A program made the translations under genes and the position numbers. A stretch of 64,000 bases of DNA from Odoribacter sp. UBA944 (GTDB lineage Bacteria > Bacteroidota > Bacteroidia > Bacteroidales > Marinifilaceae): contig DBDA01000003.1 of assembly GCA_002293375.1 (NCBI GenBank), positions 4,056 to 68,055 on the forward strand, in the 5' to 3' direction. How positions within the stretch are numbered: position 1 is the stretch's first letter; every line of letters begins with the position of its first letter. Below, piece after piece: positions 34,387-43,512 of the stretch. The notes under the pieces are model-generated. The model worked only from the letters and a program-made list of their open reading frames with translations. It was not told where the DNA came from and made no database searches.

Positions 34387-35337
34387 TTAATATTGTAATA
34401 ACATGGCGCCACAAGAATACCCACCGCCAAATACAGTCAATCCCACCAAATCTCCCTTTTTCACCTGACCGATATTTTCGGACAGCGCGATGGCGCAACT
34501 GGGACATCCCGTATTTCCCCGGGTCTCGATGTTCATCAGGAAACGCTCTTCCGGAAATCCGGTCTGGCCGGCAATGTGGCGGATGATCCGTTGGTTGGCC
34601 TGATGCGAAGCAATGTAACGCAACTCTTCGAATTCTCTTCCACAAGCCTCTCCCGCTTTTTTCAACGCTTCGACCATGTAGTGGCAGGCATTGATAAAAA
34701 CATCCCGGCCCTCGGGCATGCCGATCCCTCCGTTTCTGGGCCGCAGGTAAACCGCTTCCAGCGATTTTCCGATATGGCCGAGTCCACGGGTGTAAATGCT
34801 CAGTATCTCTGCATCTGATTGGCTGAAACGCTCGTCCGATATAAAAACAGCCACCGCTCCGTCTCCCCACAAATGCCCGCTTTGCGGATCCGTTTCGTTT
34901 GCATAAACCGTGTTATGTTCCGCTGCGACCACAAGCGCCTTGCGGGCTTTTCCCGCAGCAAAGTAACCCTCTGCTACCTCCACAGCGTTGATAAACGAGG
35001 AGCAGGCGGACGACACACTGACACATTTTGCCTTTTCCACACCATATTTGTGCTGTACCGTGTGTGCGATGGTCGCCACCGTATCGTACGGCGAATAGGT
35101 CGCCGCCACGATCAGGTCCAACTCCTGCACCGGCCAGGGCAACTCTTTTATTGCCAACTCTACGGCGCAAAGAGCCATGGTATTTGTATTTTCACCGGTT
35201 CCGGCTTTGCTGCGTGTTTTAATACCGGTACGGGAATAAATCCACTCGTCTTCTAAACCGTTTATTTCTTTAAAATAGGAATTGGGAACTACTCCTTCTG
35301 GAATGTAATGCGAGATACTATTTATAAACAAGGCCAT
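34387..35337 (-). CDS. Beta-ketoacyl-ACP synthase III-like enzyme
   Basis: About 316 residues of the thiolase fold. The KAS III triad is intact: Cys in 'VSVSSACSSFINAVEVA', His in 'IASHQANQRII' and Asn in 'IETRGNTGCPSCAIAL', with the closing 'GGGYSCGAMLL'. KAS III condenses acetyl-CoA or another primer with malonyl-ACP to begin a fatty acid chain. The N-terminus 'MALFINSISHYIPEGVVPNSYF' and 'EWIYSRTGIKTRSKA' are typical. It stands alone, without acyl carrier or other fab genes, so it may be a second, specialised enzyme and not the housekeeping FabH. A start three codons earlier (MLKM) is possible. Confidence 0.88.
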   Translation of the reverse strand: MALFINSISHYIPEGVVPNSYFKEINGLEDEWIYSRTGIKTRSKAGTGENTNTMALCAVELAIKELPWPVQELDLIVAATYSPYDTVATIAHTVQHKYGVEKAKCVSVSSACSSFINAVEVAEGYFAAGKARKALVVAAEHNTVYANETDPQSGHLWGDGAVAVFISDERFSQSDAEILSIYTRGLGHIGKSLEAVYLRPRNGGIGMPEGRDVFINACHYMVEALKKAGEACGREFEELRYIASHQANQRIIRHIAGQTGFPEERFLMNIETRGNTGCPSCAIALSENIGQVKKGDLVGLTVFGGGYSCGAMLLQY

Positions 35338-35414
35338 TTTTAACACACTCTCTTAAAAAATTCACATTTTCGCAACAATTGTGCAATCAATTTGCATGCC
35401 AAAATTAGAAAAAA

Positions 35415-35447
35415 TTTGGTATATGCATCGCTTTTTTCCTACTTTTG
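35415..35447 (+). promoter_or_regulatory. Promoter of the OmpA-family lipoprotein gene
   Basis: TTTG (35415-35418), a 21-base spacer and TACTTTTG (35440-35447) match the Bacteroidetes consensus. The leader to the ATG at 35476 is about 25 bases. Confidence 0.65.
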
Positions 35448-35475
35448 CCAAACAAAACACGCAATCTACCTACGT

Positions 35476-36309
35476 ATGAAATTTGTTACCTTTATCTTTT
35501 GCCTGATACTCTTGTGCACTGCCTGCGTATCCCAGAAAAAGTTCTTAGTAGCTGAAAACGGCCGGATCGCCGCCATCGAACGCGGAGAAGATTTTCGCAG
35601 AAAATTAGAAGGCTGTCAACAATTGAGCGACAAACAGGCAGGCGCTATCGAAAACCTGACAGCCGACACCACGGAGATGGGCGGACAGGTGCGCGCTTAC
35701 CGCAATTTGTTGTATTCCAATAAATCCGAACAGGAAAAACTGAACGCCTTGTTGGAGGATAAAATGGCCGAATTGGAGGAACGGGAAAAGACCATTACCG
35801 AATTGCAGGAAATGATCGACAGCCAGAAGGAGCAGGTAGGCAAACTGCTGAGCAGTGTGCAGGAGGCCCTGATGGGATTCAGCAGCGACGAACTGAGCGT
35901 CACCCGCAAAGACGGGAAGGTCTACGTAGCCATGTCCGATAAATTGCTGTTTGAATCGGGAAGCGCCACCGTAGACAAACGGGGCCGGGAGGCTTTGGCC
36001 AAATTGGCTGAGGTCCTGAACAGACAAACCAACGTGGATGTTTACATTGAAGGACATACCGACTCCATACCGATCAAAACGGCGCGTTTTCAGGATAACT
36101 GGGACCTGAGTGTCATCCGGGCGACCTCCGTCGTCCGAATCCTGACAAAAGATTACCAGGTAAACGTTTTACAGATCCAACCTACCGGGCGGGGTGAATA
36201 CATGCCGGTGGCGGACAATGCGACAGCCGGTGGTCGCAGCATAAATCGCCGTACGGAGATCATCATGGCCCCGAAATTAGACAAACTGATGCAACTGTTG
36301 GAAAACTGA
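35476..36309 (+). CDS. OmpA-family lipoprotein with coiled-coil stalk
   Basis: A 277-residue lipoprotein (lipobox 'LLCTAC'). Residues 40-130 are a charged, heptad-like coiled coil ('EKLNALLEDKMAELEEREKTITELQEMIDSQKEQVGKLL'). The C-terminal 120 residues are an OmpA/MotB peptidoglycan-binding domain: 'VDVYIEGHTDSIPI', 'NWDLSVIRATSVVRIL' and 'RSINRRTEIIM', holding the Asp and Arg that bind diaminopimelate. It would tie the outer membrane to the cell wall. The frame opens earlier (35392), but those residues precede the promoter and the signal peptide. Confidence 0.93.
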   Translation: MKFVTFIFCLILLCTACVSQKKFLVAENGRIAAIERGEDFRRKLEGCQQLSDKQAGAIENLTADTTEMGGQVRAYRNLLYSNKSEQEKLNALLEDKMAELEEREKTITELQEMIDSQKEQVGKLLSSVQEALMGFSSDELSVTRKDGKVYVAMSDKLLFESGSATVDKRGREALAKLAEVLNRQTNVDVYIEGHTDSIPIKTARFQDNWDLSVIRATSVVRILTKDYQVNVLQIQPTGRGEYMPVADNATAGGRSINRRTEIIMAPKLDKLMQLLEN

Positions 36310-36345
36310 TCCGGTACAAACGGAGCCGAAAGGATACGTGTCTAT

Positions 36346-37167
36346 TTAAATCGTAGCCGCTTTGTTGCTTTTCCGGTTTTTCCGGGCTTGTTTGCTCAAC
36401 CGCATATTCAGGGTCTCTACCAACAGGGAGAAGGCGATGGCAAAATAAATGTACCCTTTGGGGATCTCTCCTATCGCTTTTCCAAACAAAACCACGTGCG
36501 ACAAATGGGCGGCTTCCACCAACAGCATCACTCCGATCAGGATTAGAAAAGCCAAGGCCAGCATCTGAATGGTGGGATGGTCGTTCACAAATTTACTGAC
36601 CGGCCCTGAAAACCAGAGCATCATCAGTACGGCCAGCACAATAGCGGCAACCATAATAGCCATAGCGCCCCCATACCCGAAATCCCGGAAACTGACCATC
36701 CCAATCGCCGTCAACACACTGTCGAAAGAGAAGATCATATCCAAGAGTACGATCTGAACGATCACACCCCAGAAACGGCTCCCTGTTCCGCGAGTTCCCT
36801 TTGTATGGCCGTCGCCTTCCAGTTTCCGGTGTACCTCCGTTACGCTTTTGTACAACAGGAAAAGTCCGCCGGAAAAAACAATCACCCCCTGTCCGGACAC
36901 CGCTCCGGAGAAATTGGAAAAAGAGAAAGAGAAGAGAGGGGCTGTCAACTGCATCAATACAGAAACCCCGAACAACAAGGCTATGCGGGCCAGCATCGCC
37001 AACAGCAAGCCGACCATACGGGTCCGTTTCCGGTATTCGGGACGAACCCTGGAAGAGACAACGGAGATAAAGACCAAATTGTCTATTCCCAACACAATTT
37101 CGAGAAAAATCAGGCTGAGGAGAGCGAACCAAGCGCCGGGCTGAAGAAAGGTATGTAGGATCTCCAT
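36346..37167 (-). CDS. TerC-family integral membrane protein
   Basis: A 273-residue inner-membrane protein with seven or so helices. Both TerC acidic motifs are present: 'LEIVLGIDNLVFI' in the first half and 'LLDMIFSFDSVLTAIGMV' in the second, the places where a metal ion is thought to bind. The family includes manganese exporters (Alx, YceF-like) and proteins that metallate exported enzymes. No manganese riboswitch is visible upstream. It is convergent with the OmpA gene (36-base gap) and divergent from the WD40-SPOR gene. Confidence 0.92.
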   Translation of the reverse strand: MEILHTFLQPGAWFALLSLIFLEIVLGIDNLVFISVVSSRVRPEYRKRTRMVGLLLAMLARIALLFGVSVLMQLTAPLFSFSFSNFSGAVSGQGVIVFSGGLFLLYKSVTEVHRKLEGDGHTKGTRGTGSRFWGVIVQIVLLDMIFSFDSVLTAIGMVSFRDFGYGGAMAIMVAAIVLAVLMMLWFSGPVSKFVNDHPTIQMLALAFLILIGVMLLVEAAHLSHVVLFGKAIGEIPKGYIYFAIAFSLLVETLNMRLSKQARKNRKSNKAATI

Positions 37168-37207
37168 TACAGTATGATTATGGGGTATTATACTGAAATT
37201 TAAGCCA

Positions 37208-37215
37208 CAAAGTTA
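37208..37215 (-). promoter_or_regulatory. -7 element of the terC-like gene
   Basis: On the minus strand this reads TAACTTTG, an exact TAnnTTTG. The TTTG partner is missing, with only TATG at a spacing of 23. The leader to the ATG would be about 35 bases. Confidence 0.45.
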
Positions 37216-37263
37216 AGGATCATCGGTATTGTACGCTTCATAAAAACATTTATTCGCAATATT

Positions 37264-37293
37264 TTTGTTCTTTTGTTATAATTTGTACTTTTG
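37264..37293 (+). promoter_or_regulatory. Promoter of the WD40-SPOR gene
   Basis: TTTG (37264-37267), an 18-base spacer and TACTTTTG (37286-37293) match the Bacteroidetes consensus with a spacer one base short. The ATG is at 37332. Confidence 0.65.
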
Positions 37294-37331
37294 CAGAAGT
37301 ACTTCCGTTTTTAAGGTGTTAATTTAAGAAC

Positions 37332-39755
37332 ATGCGAATGAGAATATGCTTATTTTTCTGCAGCTTTTTGTCCGTACTGGCTTTCTCCGGTAAAACGGCG
37401 GCACAGGAGGCTCCGGTAAAAGAGATCCGGCATTACCAATACAGTGAAAACCTGTTGCACTCCTCCAACCGGCTCTATCGGTTTATTGCGGGGGGAGAAA
37501 GGGGCAGGTATGTTACCTGGAAAGACCTGTTGGTAGCAAACAGCCGGCCTTCGACGGCCTTGAGTCTGAATCCCTCCGGAAGCAACTTCGCTCTGGCCAC
37601 AGACAAGCACCTGATCGAACTGTGGTCTTTCGAAAAGAAGGAGAGCCGGATCGCCAAGATCAAAGCGCACAAGGAACAGATCCATGTACTGGATTACAGC
37701 TATGATGCAAAGTATCTGTTGAGCGGGAGTGCGGACGGGACTGTGCGGGTCTGGGATTCGAAAACGGGAGGAGCCATATTCACTTTGCAGACCGGAGAAC
37801 CGGTACAGTCGGCCTGTTTTGATCCGGCCGGGCTGTTCATTGCCCACAGCCGAATGGACGATGTCGTGGTGTGGAATCTCTCTTCCCGCGCCATCCTGAA
37901 AGAACTGACCGGCCATACGGCTCCGGTAAAAAAGGTAAAATTCAACGACGACGGACGATACCTGCTGAGTTGCGACGAAGAGAATACCGTCATTTTATGG
38001 AACACGGCCGACTGGAGCATTTATCGAAAGATATTCCTGACGGACGATGTGCAGGACATCGACATCCATCATAATAACAAATACTTGGCTGTTATCGGGA
38101 AAACCGGTAACCTGAGTATCTGGAACCTGAAGAAAAAAGAGATCGTACAGCAACTTCCGCAACGCGAACCGGGCGTAAATGTGCATTTTAGCTATGATTA
38201 TGAAAAAGAGAAAGCGTTGCTGGTCCATACCGGAAAAAAACACGGTTATATTTGGGATGTAGATGGATTGGAACCCAATTTTGGGCGAATGGCGGCTCAG
38301 AATGCCCGCCATAAATTCGATGCCTGGAGCCGAAAACGCCCCGAAGAGAGCCAAGCAGGCTATGCCATGCGGGTGTCGAACGACAGTTTACACGCCAAAC
38401 GGGAACGGTTCCGGCGGGAAGCAGCTACCGAAATCGGCCTGAAATGGCGTCCGCTCCATCCCCCTACACTCAGTGCTTATAATCCGGAAAACATCAGTTA
38501 TACCCTGACCTTCCCGAATATTGAACCTGTGGAGATCAAGGTTTCTCCGGCCAATCGAGAAGTTTTCGAAAGCGATTTCCAAAAAGCCGCATTCTCCCTA
38601 CCTGTGTACCGAATCGACGATCAGGACGAGTTTCATTTGGATTACCTAGAGATTTCAATGCCGCACCGCACCTATTATTTAGACAACATCCATCAGATCT
38701 CCCTGCCGGAGGACAATATACCGGTCAGCGGGGCCATCATTCAGAAGGTGGGAGAAGAGGAAGCCGTCCTGAAACAAAAGTTGGAAGATTATTTTGAGAA
38801 AGAGGTGGAGCGGCAACGGATTTCCGATAACATCAAGGTAAATGTAGAGGCCAAAGCCCGAAAAGGGATCGGAGAAGATGGCTCGGCTGTGGTAGATTAT
38901 ACGATCAATTACTCCTATGAAGTGCTGAACAGCGGCAGTAGGCAGGTGGGCGACTGGGCGCCCGGACGCTACCTGTTGGAAGAGTCAAACGCTGCTCAGG
39001 CCAGTGTTCAGGTCATTCGCCAGACATTTGAGGAAGAGCTCGCCCCTTATCTGAAAGAGGGAAAACGGATTGTTGTCCGGATCACGGGATCGGCCGACGG
39101 CAGCCCCGTCCGGCAAACGATCAGCTACGACGGGCGTTACGGGGATTTCTCGGAAGAACCGTACTACCTGAACGGAAACCTCGACAACATTACCGTTACA
39201 GCCCGGGATGGCATCAAAGCCAACAACCAGTTGGCATATCTGCGTACATTCGGTGTCCGCCATTTCTTAGAGACCTCCGTACCTGCTCTCAAAAAGACCC
39301 GGAACCAATTTGAACACCACGTATTTGTGGCCGAAAGCCGCGGGAACCAGTTCAGGCGGGTATCGATCGAGATCACCATATACGATGCTTTTGCAGGGAT
39401 CCAACTCCCAGAAAACGGTACATTGCCGCCGGCAGGGAACCGTGTTGATACTGTATCCGAAGCACAGCCGGAACCGCTGGTTGACAGAAGCCCTGTTCCC
39501 CAACAGTACCGACAGTCCGGTTTTGTCTATTACGTCGTTGTCGGCAGTTTTACGCGAGAAGATAATGCGTGGAAATTCCGGCAGGAATTGATCCGGGAAG
39601 GATTGATCCACAGTGTCGTACTGAGAAAAGACGGCGTATTCCGGGTGGCAGCCGACCGCTTTAACAACCGGCCGGACGCCGATAAATTCCTGATCTCCCT
39701 GCGCCGGAAATTTGCACAGTTCCAATCCTCCTGGCTGCTAATCATACCCGAATAA
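37332..39755 (+). CDS. Exported WD40-repeat protein with C-terminal SPOR domain
   Basis: An 807-residue protein with a signal peptide ending near 'SGKTAAQ'. Residues about 75-320 are WD40-type repeats ('LLSGSADGTVRVWDSKTGGAIFTL', 'LTGHTAPVKKVKFNDDGRYLLSCDEENTVILWN', 'LSIWNLKKKEI') forming a propeller. A middle part of about 350 residues (from 'LDYLEISMPHRTYYLDNIHQISLP') is unassigned and predicted alpha/beta. A Pro-rich linker leads to a SPOR domain at 733-800 ('YYVVVGSFTREDNAWKFRQEL'), which binds denuded peptidoglycan at division sites. It probably joins a protein scaffold to the cell wall in the periplasm. The pairing is unusual. A good promoter stands upstream. Confidence 0.88.
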   Translation: MRMRICLFFCSFLSVLAFSGKTAAQEAPVKEIRHYQYSENLLHSSNRLYRFIAGGERGRYVTWKDLLVANSRPSTALSLNPSGSNFALATDKHLIELWSFEKKESRIAKIKAHKEQIHVLDYSYDAKYLLSGSADGTVRVWDSKTGGAIFTLQTGEPVQSACFDPAGLFIAHSRMDDVVVWNLSSRAILKELTGHTAPVKKVKFNDDGRYLLSCDEENTVILWNTADWSIYRKIFLTDDVQDIDIHHNNKYLAVIGKTGNLSIWNLKKKEIVQQLPQREPGVNVHFSYDYEKEKALLVHTGKKHGYIWDVDGLEPNFGRMAAQNARHKFDAWSRKRPEESQAGYAMRVSNDSLHAKRERFRREAATEIGLKWRPLHPPTLSAYNPENISYTLTFPNIEPVEIKVSPANREVFESDFQKAAFSLPVYRIDDQDEFHLDYLEISMPHRTYYLDNIHQISLPEDNIPVSGAIIQKVGEEEAVLKQKLEDYFEKEVERQRISDNIKVNVEAKARKGIGEDGSAVVDYTINYSYEVLNSGSRQVGDWAPGRYLLEESNAAQASVQVIRQTFEEELAPYLKEGKRIVVRITGSADGSPVRQTISYDGRYGDFSEEPYYLNGNLDNITVTARDGIKANNQLAYLRTFGVRHFLETSVPALKKTRNQFEHHVFVAESRGNQFRRVSIEITIYDAFAGIQLPENGTLPPAGNRVDTVSEAQPEPLVDRSPVPQQYRQSGFVYYVVVGSFTREDNAWKFRQELIREGLIHSVVLRKDGVFRVAADRFNNRPDADKFLISLRRKFAQFQSSWLLIIPE

Positions 39756-39778
39756 CCTTTAAACAAGCACAGACAAAT

Positions 39779-39808
39779 AAAAAAGCGGCATACTGTTGGT
39801 ACGCCACT
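39779..39808 (-). terminator. purL terminator
   Basis: Stem arms 39784-39793 and 39799-39808 pair perfectly only when transcribed leftward, where two mismatches of the plus-strand copy become G-U pairs. The minus transcript then runs into six U's. It lies four bases past the purL stop. Confidence 0.8.
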
Positions 39809-39812
39809 TTTT

Positions 39813-42800
39813 TTACTGCCGTTCCTCCACCCACTTTCGGGCGTTGACAAAAGCTTCTATCCACGGGCTGACCTCGTCCGCTTCGCGCCCCTCCGCATAG
39901 TACGGCCAGTTCCAGGGGGCCAGCGCCCGTTCGGGGTGCGGCATCAGGGCCAAGTGGCGGCCATCCTTACTGCAAATAGCAGCAGTCGCCGCCGGGGAGC
40001 CATTCGGGTTGGCCGGATAGACATCGCGGGAGTAGCGGGCCGGAATGTGGTACTCCTGCTGTCCGTAAGGCAGGTGGAATTTTCCCTCCCCGTGGGCGAT
40101 CCATACGCCCAGACGGCTGCCGGCCAACGACTTCAACATCACCGAATGGTTCTCTTCAATGGTCAGGTTAACAAAACAGGATTCAAACTTGTGCGAATCG
40201 TTGTGCAGCATCTTCGGCATCTCCCCGTGTTCCGGATAAACCAGGCCCAACTCCACCATCAACTGACAACCGTTGCAGATACCCAAGCTGAGCGTATTCG
40301 GCCGTTTGTAGAAATTCTCGATCGCCGTACGCGCTTTCTCGTTGTACCGGAGTGCGCCCGCCCACCCTTTGGCCGAACCGAGCACGTCGGAATTGGAGAA
40401 GCCGCCGACAAATACAATCAGGTTTACATCCTCCAATGTTTCTCGGCCCGAGATCAGGTCCGTCGTATGCACATCCTTCACATCGAACCCGGCCAGGTGA
40501 AGGGCCCAAGCGGTCTCCCGCTCACACTGGCACCCCTTTTCCCGGATCACCGCTGCCTTTACGCCGGATTTCCCGGTACGGTCCAACGTCAGCCCCAAGT
40601 CCGCCAGTTTTCCGGTAAAATGTTCCGGAAATACATAGCTCAATTCGTTGTTTTTATAACTTTTATAGCGTTCCAACGCCAAACCCTCACCGCTTTGCCG
40701 GCGGTCCAACAGGTAAGAGGTCTTAAACCAGAGGTCCCGCAACGAAGCGATCTCCAACACCCGGTGGGTAGCGCCCTGTTTCAGCAAAAGCACTCCGGCT
40801 TTTCCGGGACGGCCAATGACATGAAAAGCCACCCCGGCTTCGTCCAGCACCTCTCCCACCCGCTTGACGTCACTCTCTTTTACCTGTAACAATACCCCCG
40901 GATTTTCGGCAAAACAGATCTTGATCAACTCCTTCTCCGCCAAGTGCGAAAAATCGATCTCCAAGCCGGCCCGGTTGTCGGCAAAGCACATCTCCAGCAA
41001 AGCGGTCAGCATGCCGCCAGCCGAAATATCGTGTCCGGCCAGTACCAATCCTGCTGAAAGCAATTGCTGCACAGCTGTAAAAGCAGCAGAAAAATACGCG
41101 GCATCCGTTACGTCCGGAGCCTCCCTCCCTACCGCATGCAAGAGTTGCGCAAAGCTGGATCCGCCTAATTTCAGGCGGTCGAAAGAGAAGTCCATATAGA
41201 TGATCTCGCTCTTCGCTTCTGGTTTCAGCACCGGTGTTACCATCTTCCGGAGGTCAGACACTTCACCGACCGTGGAGATGATCACCGTTCCCGGTGCATA
41301 TACTTTTTGATCCCCATACTTCTGGGTCATGGAGAGCGAATCTTTTCCCGTCGGGATATTGATGCCCAATTCGATCGCAAATTCGCCGGCGGCCTGTACC
41401 GCTTTGTACAGGCGAGCGTCTTCCCCGACATTTTTACAGGGCCACATCCAGTTCGCCGACAACGAAACCCCGCACAAACCCTGTTCGATCGGGGTCCACA
41501 CCAAGTTGGTCAACGCCTCAGCAATGGCCAAGCGAGAGCCTTTGGCCGGATCTTCCAAAGCGGCGGCCGGCGCATGGCCAATGGAGGTGGCAATCCCCTT
41601 CTCCCCTTTGTAATCTATAGCAACAGCGCCCAGGTTGTTCAACGGCAACTGCAACGGGCCGGCACACTGCTGCATAGCGATGCGGCCGGTCACGGACCGG
41701 TCCGCTTTGTTGGTCAGCCAATCCTTGCAAGCCACCGCCTCCATCTGCAACACCTGTTTCAAGTACGCTTCCAGCCGGTCGACGCTGTATTCCGGATCTC
41801 GCCGGCCCTCTGTAACCGTACGGTCTTCCATCACGGTCCGCGGCGGATTCCCGAACATATCTTTCAGCTCCAGGTCAATCGGTTTCTCACCGGTCACGGC
41901 ATTTTCAAAGGTAAACCGTTTGTCGCCGGTCGCCTCGCCGATCACATACATTGGCGCCCGCTCCCGGTCTGCTATCTTTTGCAGCACAGCCACATCTTCC
42001 TCCTTCATCACCAATCCCATCCGCTCCTGCGACTCGTTGCCCACGATCTCTTTCGCCGACAGCGTAGGGTCGCCCACCGGCAATTTTTCAATGTGGATCA
42101 CACCGCCCGTCTCCTCCACCAATTCGGAGAGGCAATTAAGATGCCCACCTGCGCCGTGGTCGTGTATGGAGACAATGGGGTTGCGAGCGCTCTCTCCCAA
42201 TCCGCGTATGGCGTTAAATACCCGTTTCTGCATCTCCGGATTGGAGCGCTGCACCGCGTTCAATTCAATGGCCCCTGCATACAATCCGGTCTCCACCGAC
42301 GAAACAGCCCCACCACCCATGCCGATGCGGTAGTTATCCCCGCCCAGCAACACCACTTTATCCCCGGCCTCCGGGCTCTTTTTCAACGCCTGCTCCCGAT
42401 TGGCATAGCCGATACCGCCAGCCTGCATGATCACCTTGTCGTATCCGTAAGTTTTACCGTGCTCCTCGTGTTCAAAGGTCAAGAGCGAACCGACAATCAA
42501 CGGTTGCCCAAACTTATTTCCGAAATCGGACGCTCCGTTCGACGCCTTAATCAAAATATCTTCCGGAGTCTGGTACAGCCACTGGCGCGGTTGGATGTGC
42601 TCTTCCCACTGCCGGCCCGCTTCCAAACGCGGGTAGGAGGTCATGTAAACCGCCGTACCGGCCGAAGGGATAGCGGCCTGCCCGCCGGCGATGCGGTCCC
42701 GAATCTCTCCGCCGCTGCCGGTAGCTGCACCGTTAAAAGGCTCTACCGTCGTGGGAAAATTGTGGGTTTCCGCTTTGAGTGAGATCACCGTATTTATCTC

Positions 42801-43508
42801 TTTTGTTCCGTATTCGTCCGGTTTCTCCGGAGAGGCGGGGGCAAATTGCACCGCCCGCGGCCCTTCGACAAAGGCGCAATTGTCCTTGTAAGCCGACACG
42901 ATCCGGTTCGGGTTCTCTTTGGAGGTATTCTTGATCATCCGGAACAGGGAATCCTCCTTTTGTTCCCCGTCCATAATAAAGGTTCCGTTAAAGATCTTGT
43001 GCCGGCAGTGTTCCGAATTGACTTGCGAAAAGCCGAACACTTCGGAGTCGGTCAACGACCGGCCCAACTTCAGCGCCAGCCCTTCCAGATACGCGATCTC
43101 ATCGTCGTTCAGCGCCAGCCCTTCCTGCCGGTTATAGGCCCGGACGTCATCGATGTAAATTACCGGTTCCGGTTGTTTGTTAATGGTAAAGAGTTGCTGG
43201 TCCAAACCGCCGTACACGACCTGAAGCATCGGGTCGTACTGCACGTGGGCGCTCTCGGTTTTGTGAAACTCCTCGATGCGCACGATCCCGCCGATCCCCA
43301 TATTCTGGGTAATCTCCACGGCATTCGTACTCCACGGAGTGACCATCTCCCGACGCGGGCCAACGTAAAATCCATCCAACCGCTCCTCCCGGAGCCGGGT
43401 TGCCTCTCCGAACAACCACTCCAATTTCTCTACATCGCGGGAATCTTCCGAACCCCGGTATTGAACGGCATACACCGTATCGTTCTTCCAGTAAAAAACA
43501 ATCACCAT
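39813..43508 (-). CDS. purL: Phosphoribosylformylglycinamidine synthase
   Basis: A 1231-residue, single-chain PurL of the long type. It makes FGAM from FGAR, glutamine and ATP in purine synthesis. The N-terminal PurS-like and linker parts come first. Two AIRS-like synthase halves follow ('AETHNFPTTVEPFNGAATGSGGEIRDRIAGGQAA', 'GGGAVSSVETG'). A C-terminal glutaminase has Cys in 'LGICNGCQLMVELG' and His/Glu in 'HGEGKFHLP' and 'MPHPERALAPWNW'. The frame extends 31 codons upstream over the ABC-F gene end, but 'MVIVFYWKND' fits the family start. It lies four bases behind the ABC-F gene and is probably co-transcribed with it. Confidence 0.97.
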   Translation of the reverse strand: MVIVFYWKNDTVYAVQYRGSEDSRDVEKLEWLFGEATRLREERLDGFYVGPRREMVTPWSTNAVEITQNMGIGGIVRIEEFHKTESAHVQYDPMLQVVYGGLDQQLFTINKQPEPVIYIDDVRAYNRQEGLALNDDEIAYLEGLALKLGRSLTDSEVFGFSQVNSEHCRHKIFNGTFIMDGEQKEDSLFRMIKNTSKENPNRIVSAYKDNCAFVEGPRAVQFAPASPEKPDEYGTKEINTVISLKAETHNFPTTVEPFNGAATGSGGEIRDRIAGGQAAIPSAGTAVYMTSYPRLEAGRQWEEHIQPRQWLYQTPEDILIKASNGASDFGNKFGQPLIVGSLLTFEHEEHGKTYGYDKVIMQAGGIGYANREQALKKSPEAGDKVVLLGGDNYRIGMGGGAVSSVETGLYAGAIELNAVQRSNPEMQKRVFNAIRGLGESARNPIVSIHDHGAGGHLNCLSELVEETGGVIHIEKLPVGDPTLSAKEIVGNESQERMGLVMKEEDVAVLQKIADRERAPMYVIGEATGDKRFTFENAVTGEKPIDLELKDMFGNPPRTVMEDRTVTEGRRDPEYSVDRLEAYLKQVLQMEAVACKDWLTNKADRSVTGRIAMQQCAGPLQLPLNNLGAVAIDYKGEKGIATSIGHAPAAALEDPAKGSRLAIAEALTNLVWTPIEQGLCGVSLSANWMWPCKNVGEDARLYKAVQAAGEFAIELGINIPTGKDSLSMTQKYGDQKVYAPGTVIISTVGEVSDLRKMVTPVLKPEAKSEIIYMDFSFDRLKLGGSSFAQLLHAVGREAPDVTDAAYFSAAFTAVQQLLSAGLVLAGHDISAGGMLTALLEMCFADNRAGLEIDFSHLAEKELIKICFAENPGVLLQVKESDVKRVGEVLDEAGVAFHVIGRPGKAGVLLLKQGATHRVLEIASLRDLWFKTSYLLDRRQSGEGLALERYKSYKNNELSYVFPEHFTGKLADLGLTLDRTGKSGVKAAVIREKGCQCERETAWALHLAGFDVKDVHTTDLISGRETLEDVNLIVFVGGFSNSDVLGSAKGWAGALRYNEKARTAIENFYKRPNTLSLGICNGCQLMVELGLVYPEHGEMPKMLHNDSHKFESCFVNLTIEENHSVMLKSLAGSRLGVWIAHGEGKFHLPYGQQEYHIPARYSRDVYPANPNGSPAATAAICSKDGRHLALMPHPERALAPWNWPYYAEGREADEVSPWIEAFVNARKWVEERQ

Positions 43509-43512
43509 GGTA

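Noticed and set aside
41307..42782. A 491-codon plus-strand frame inside purL
   Set aside because: Antisense shadow; purL is complete with all catalytic residues on the other strand.
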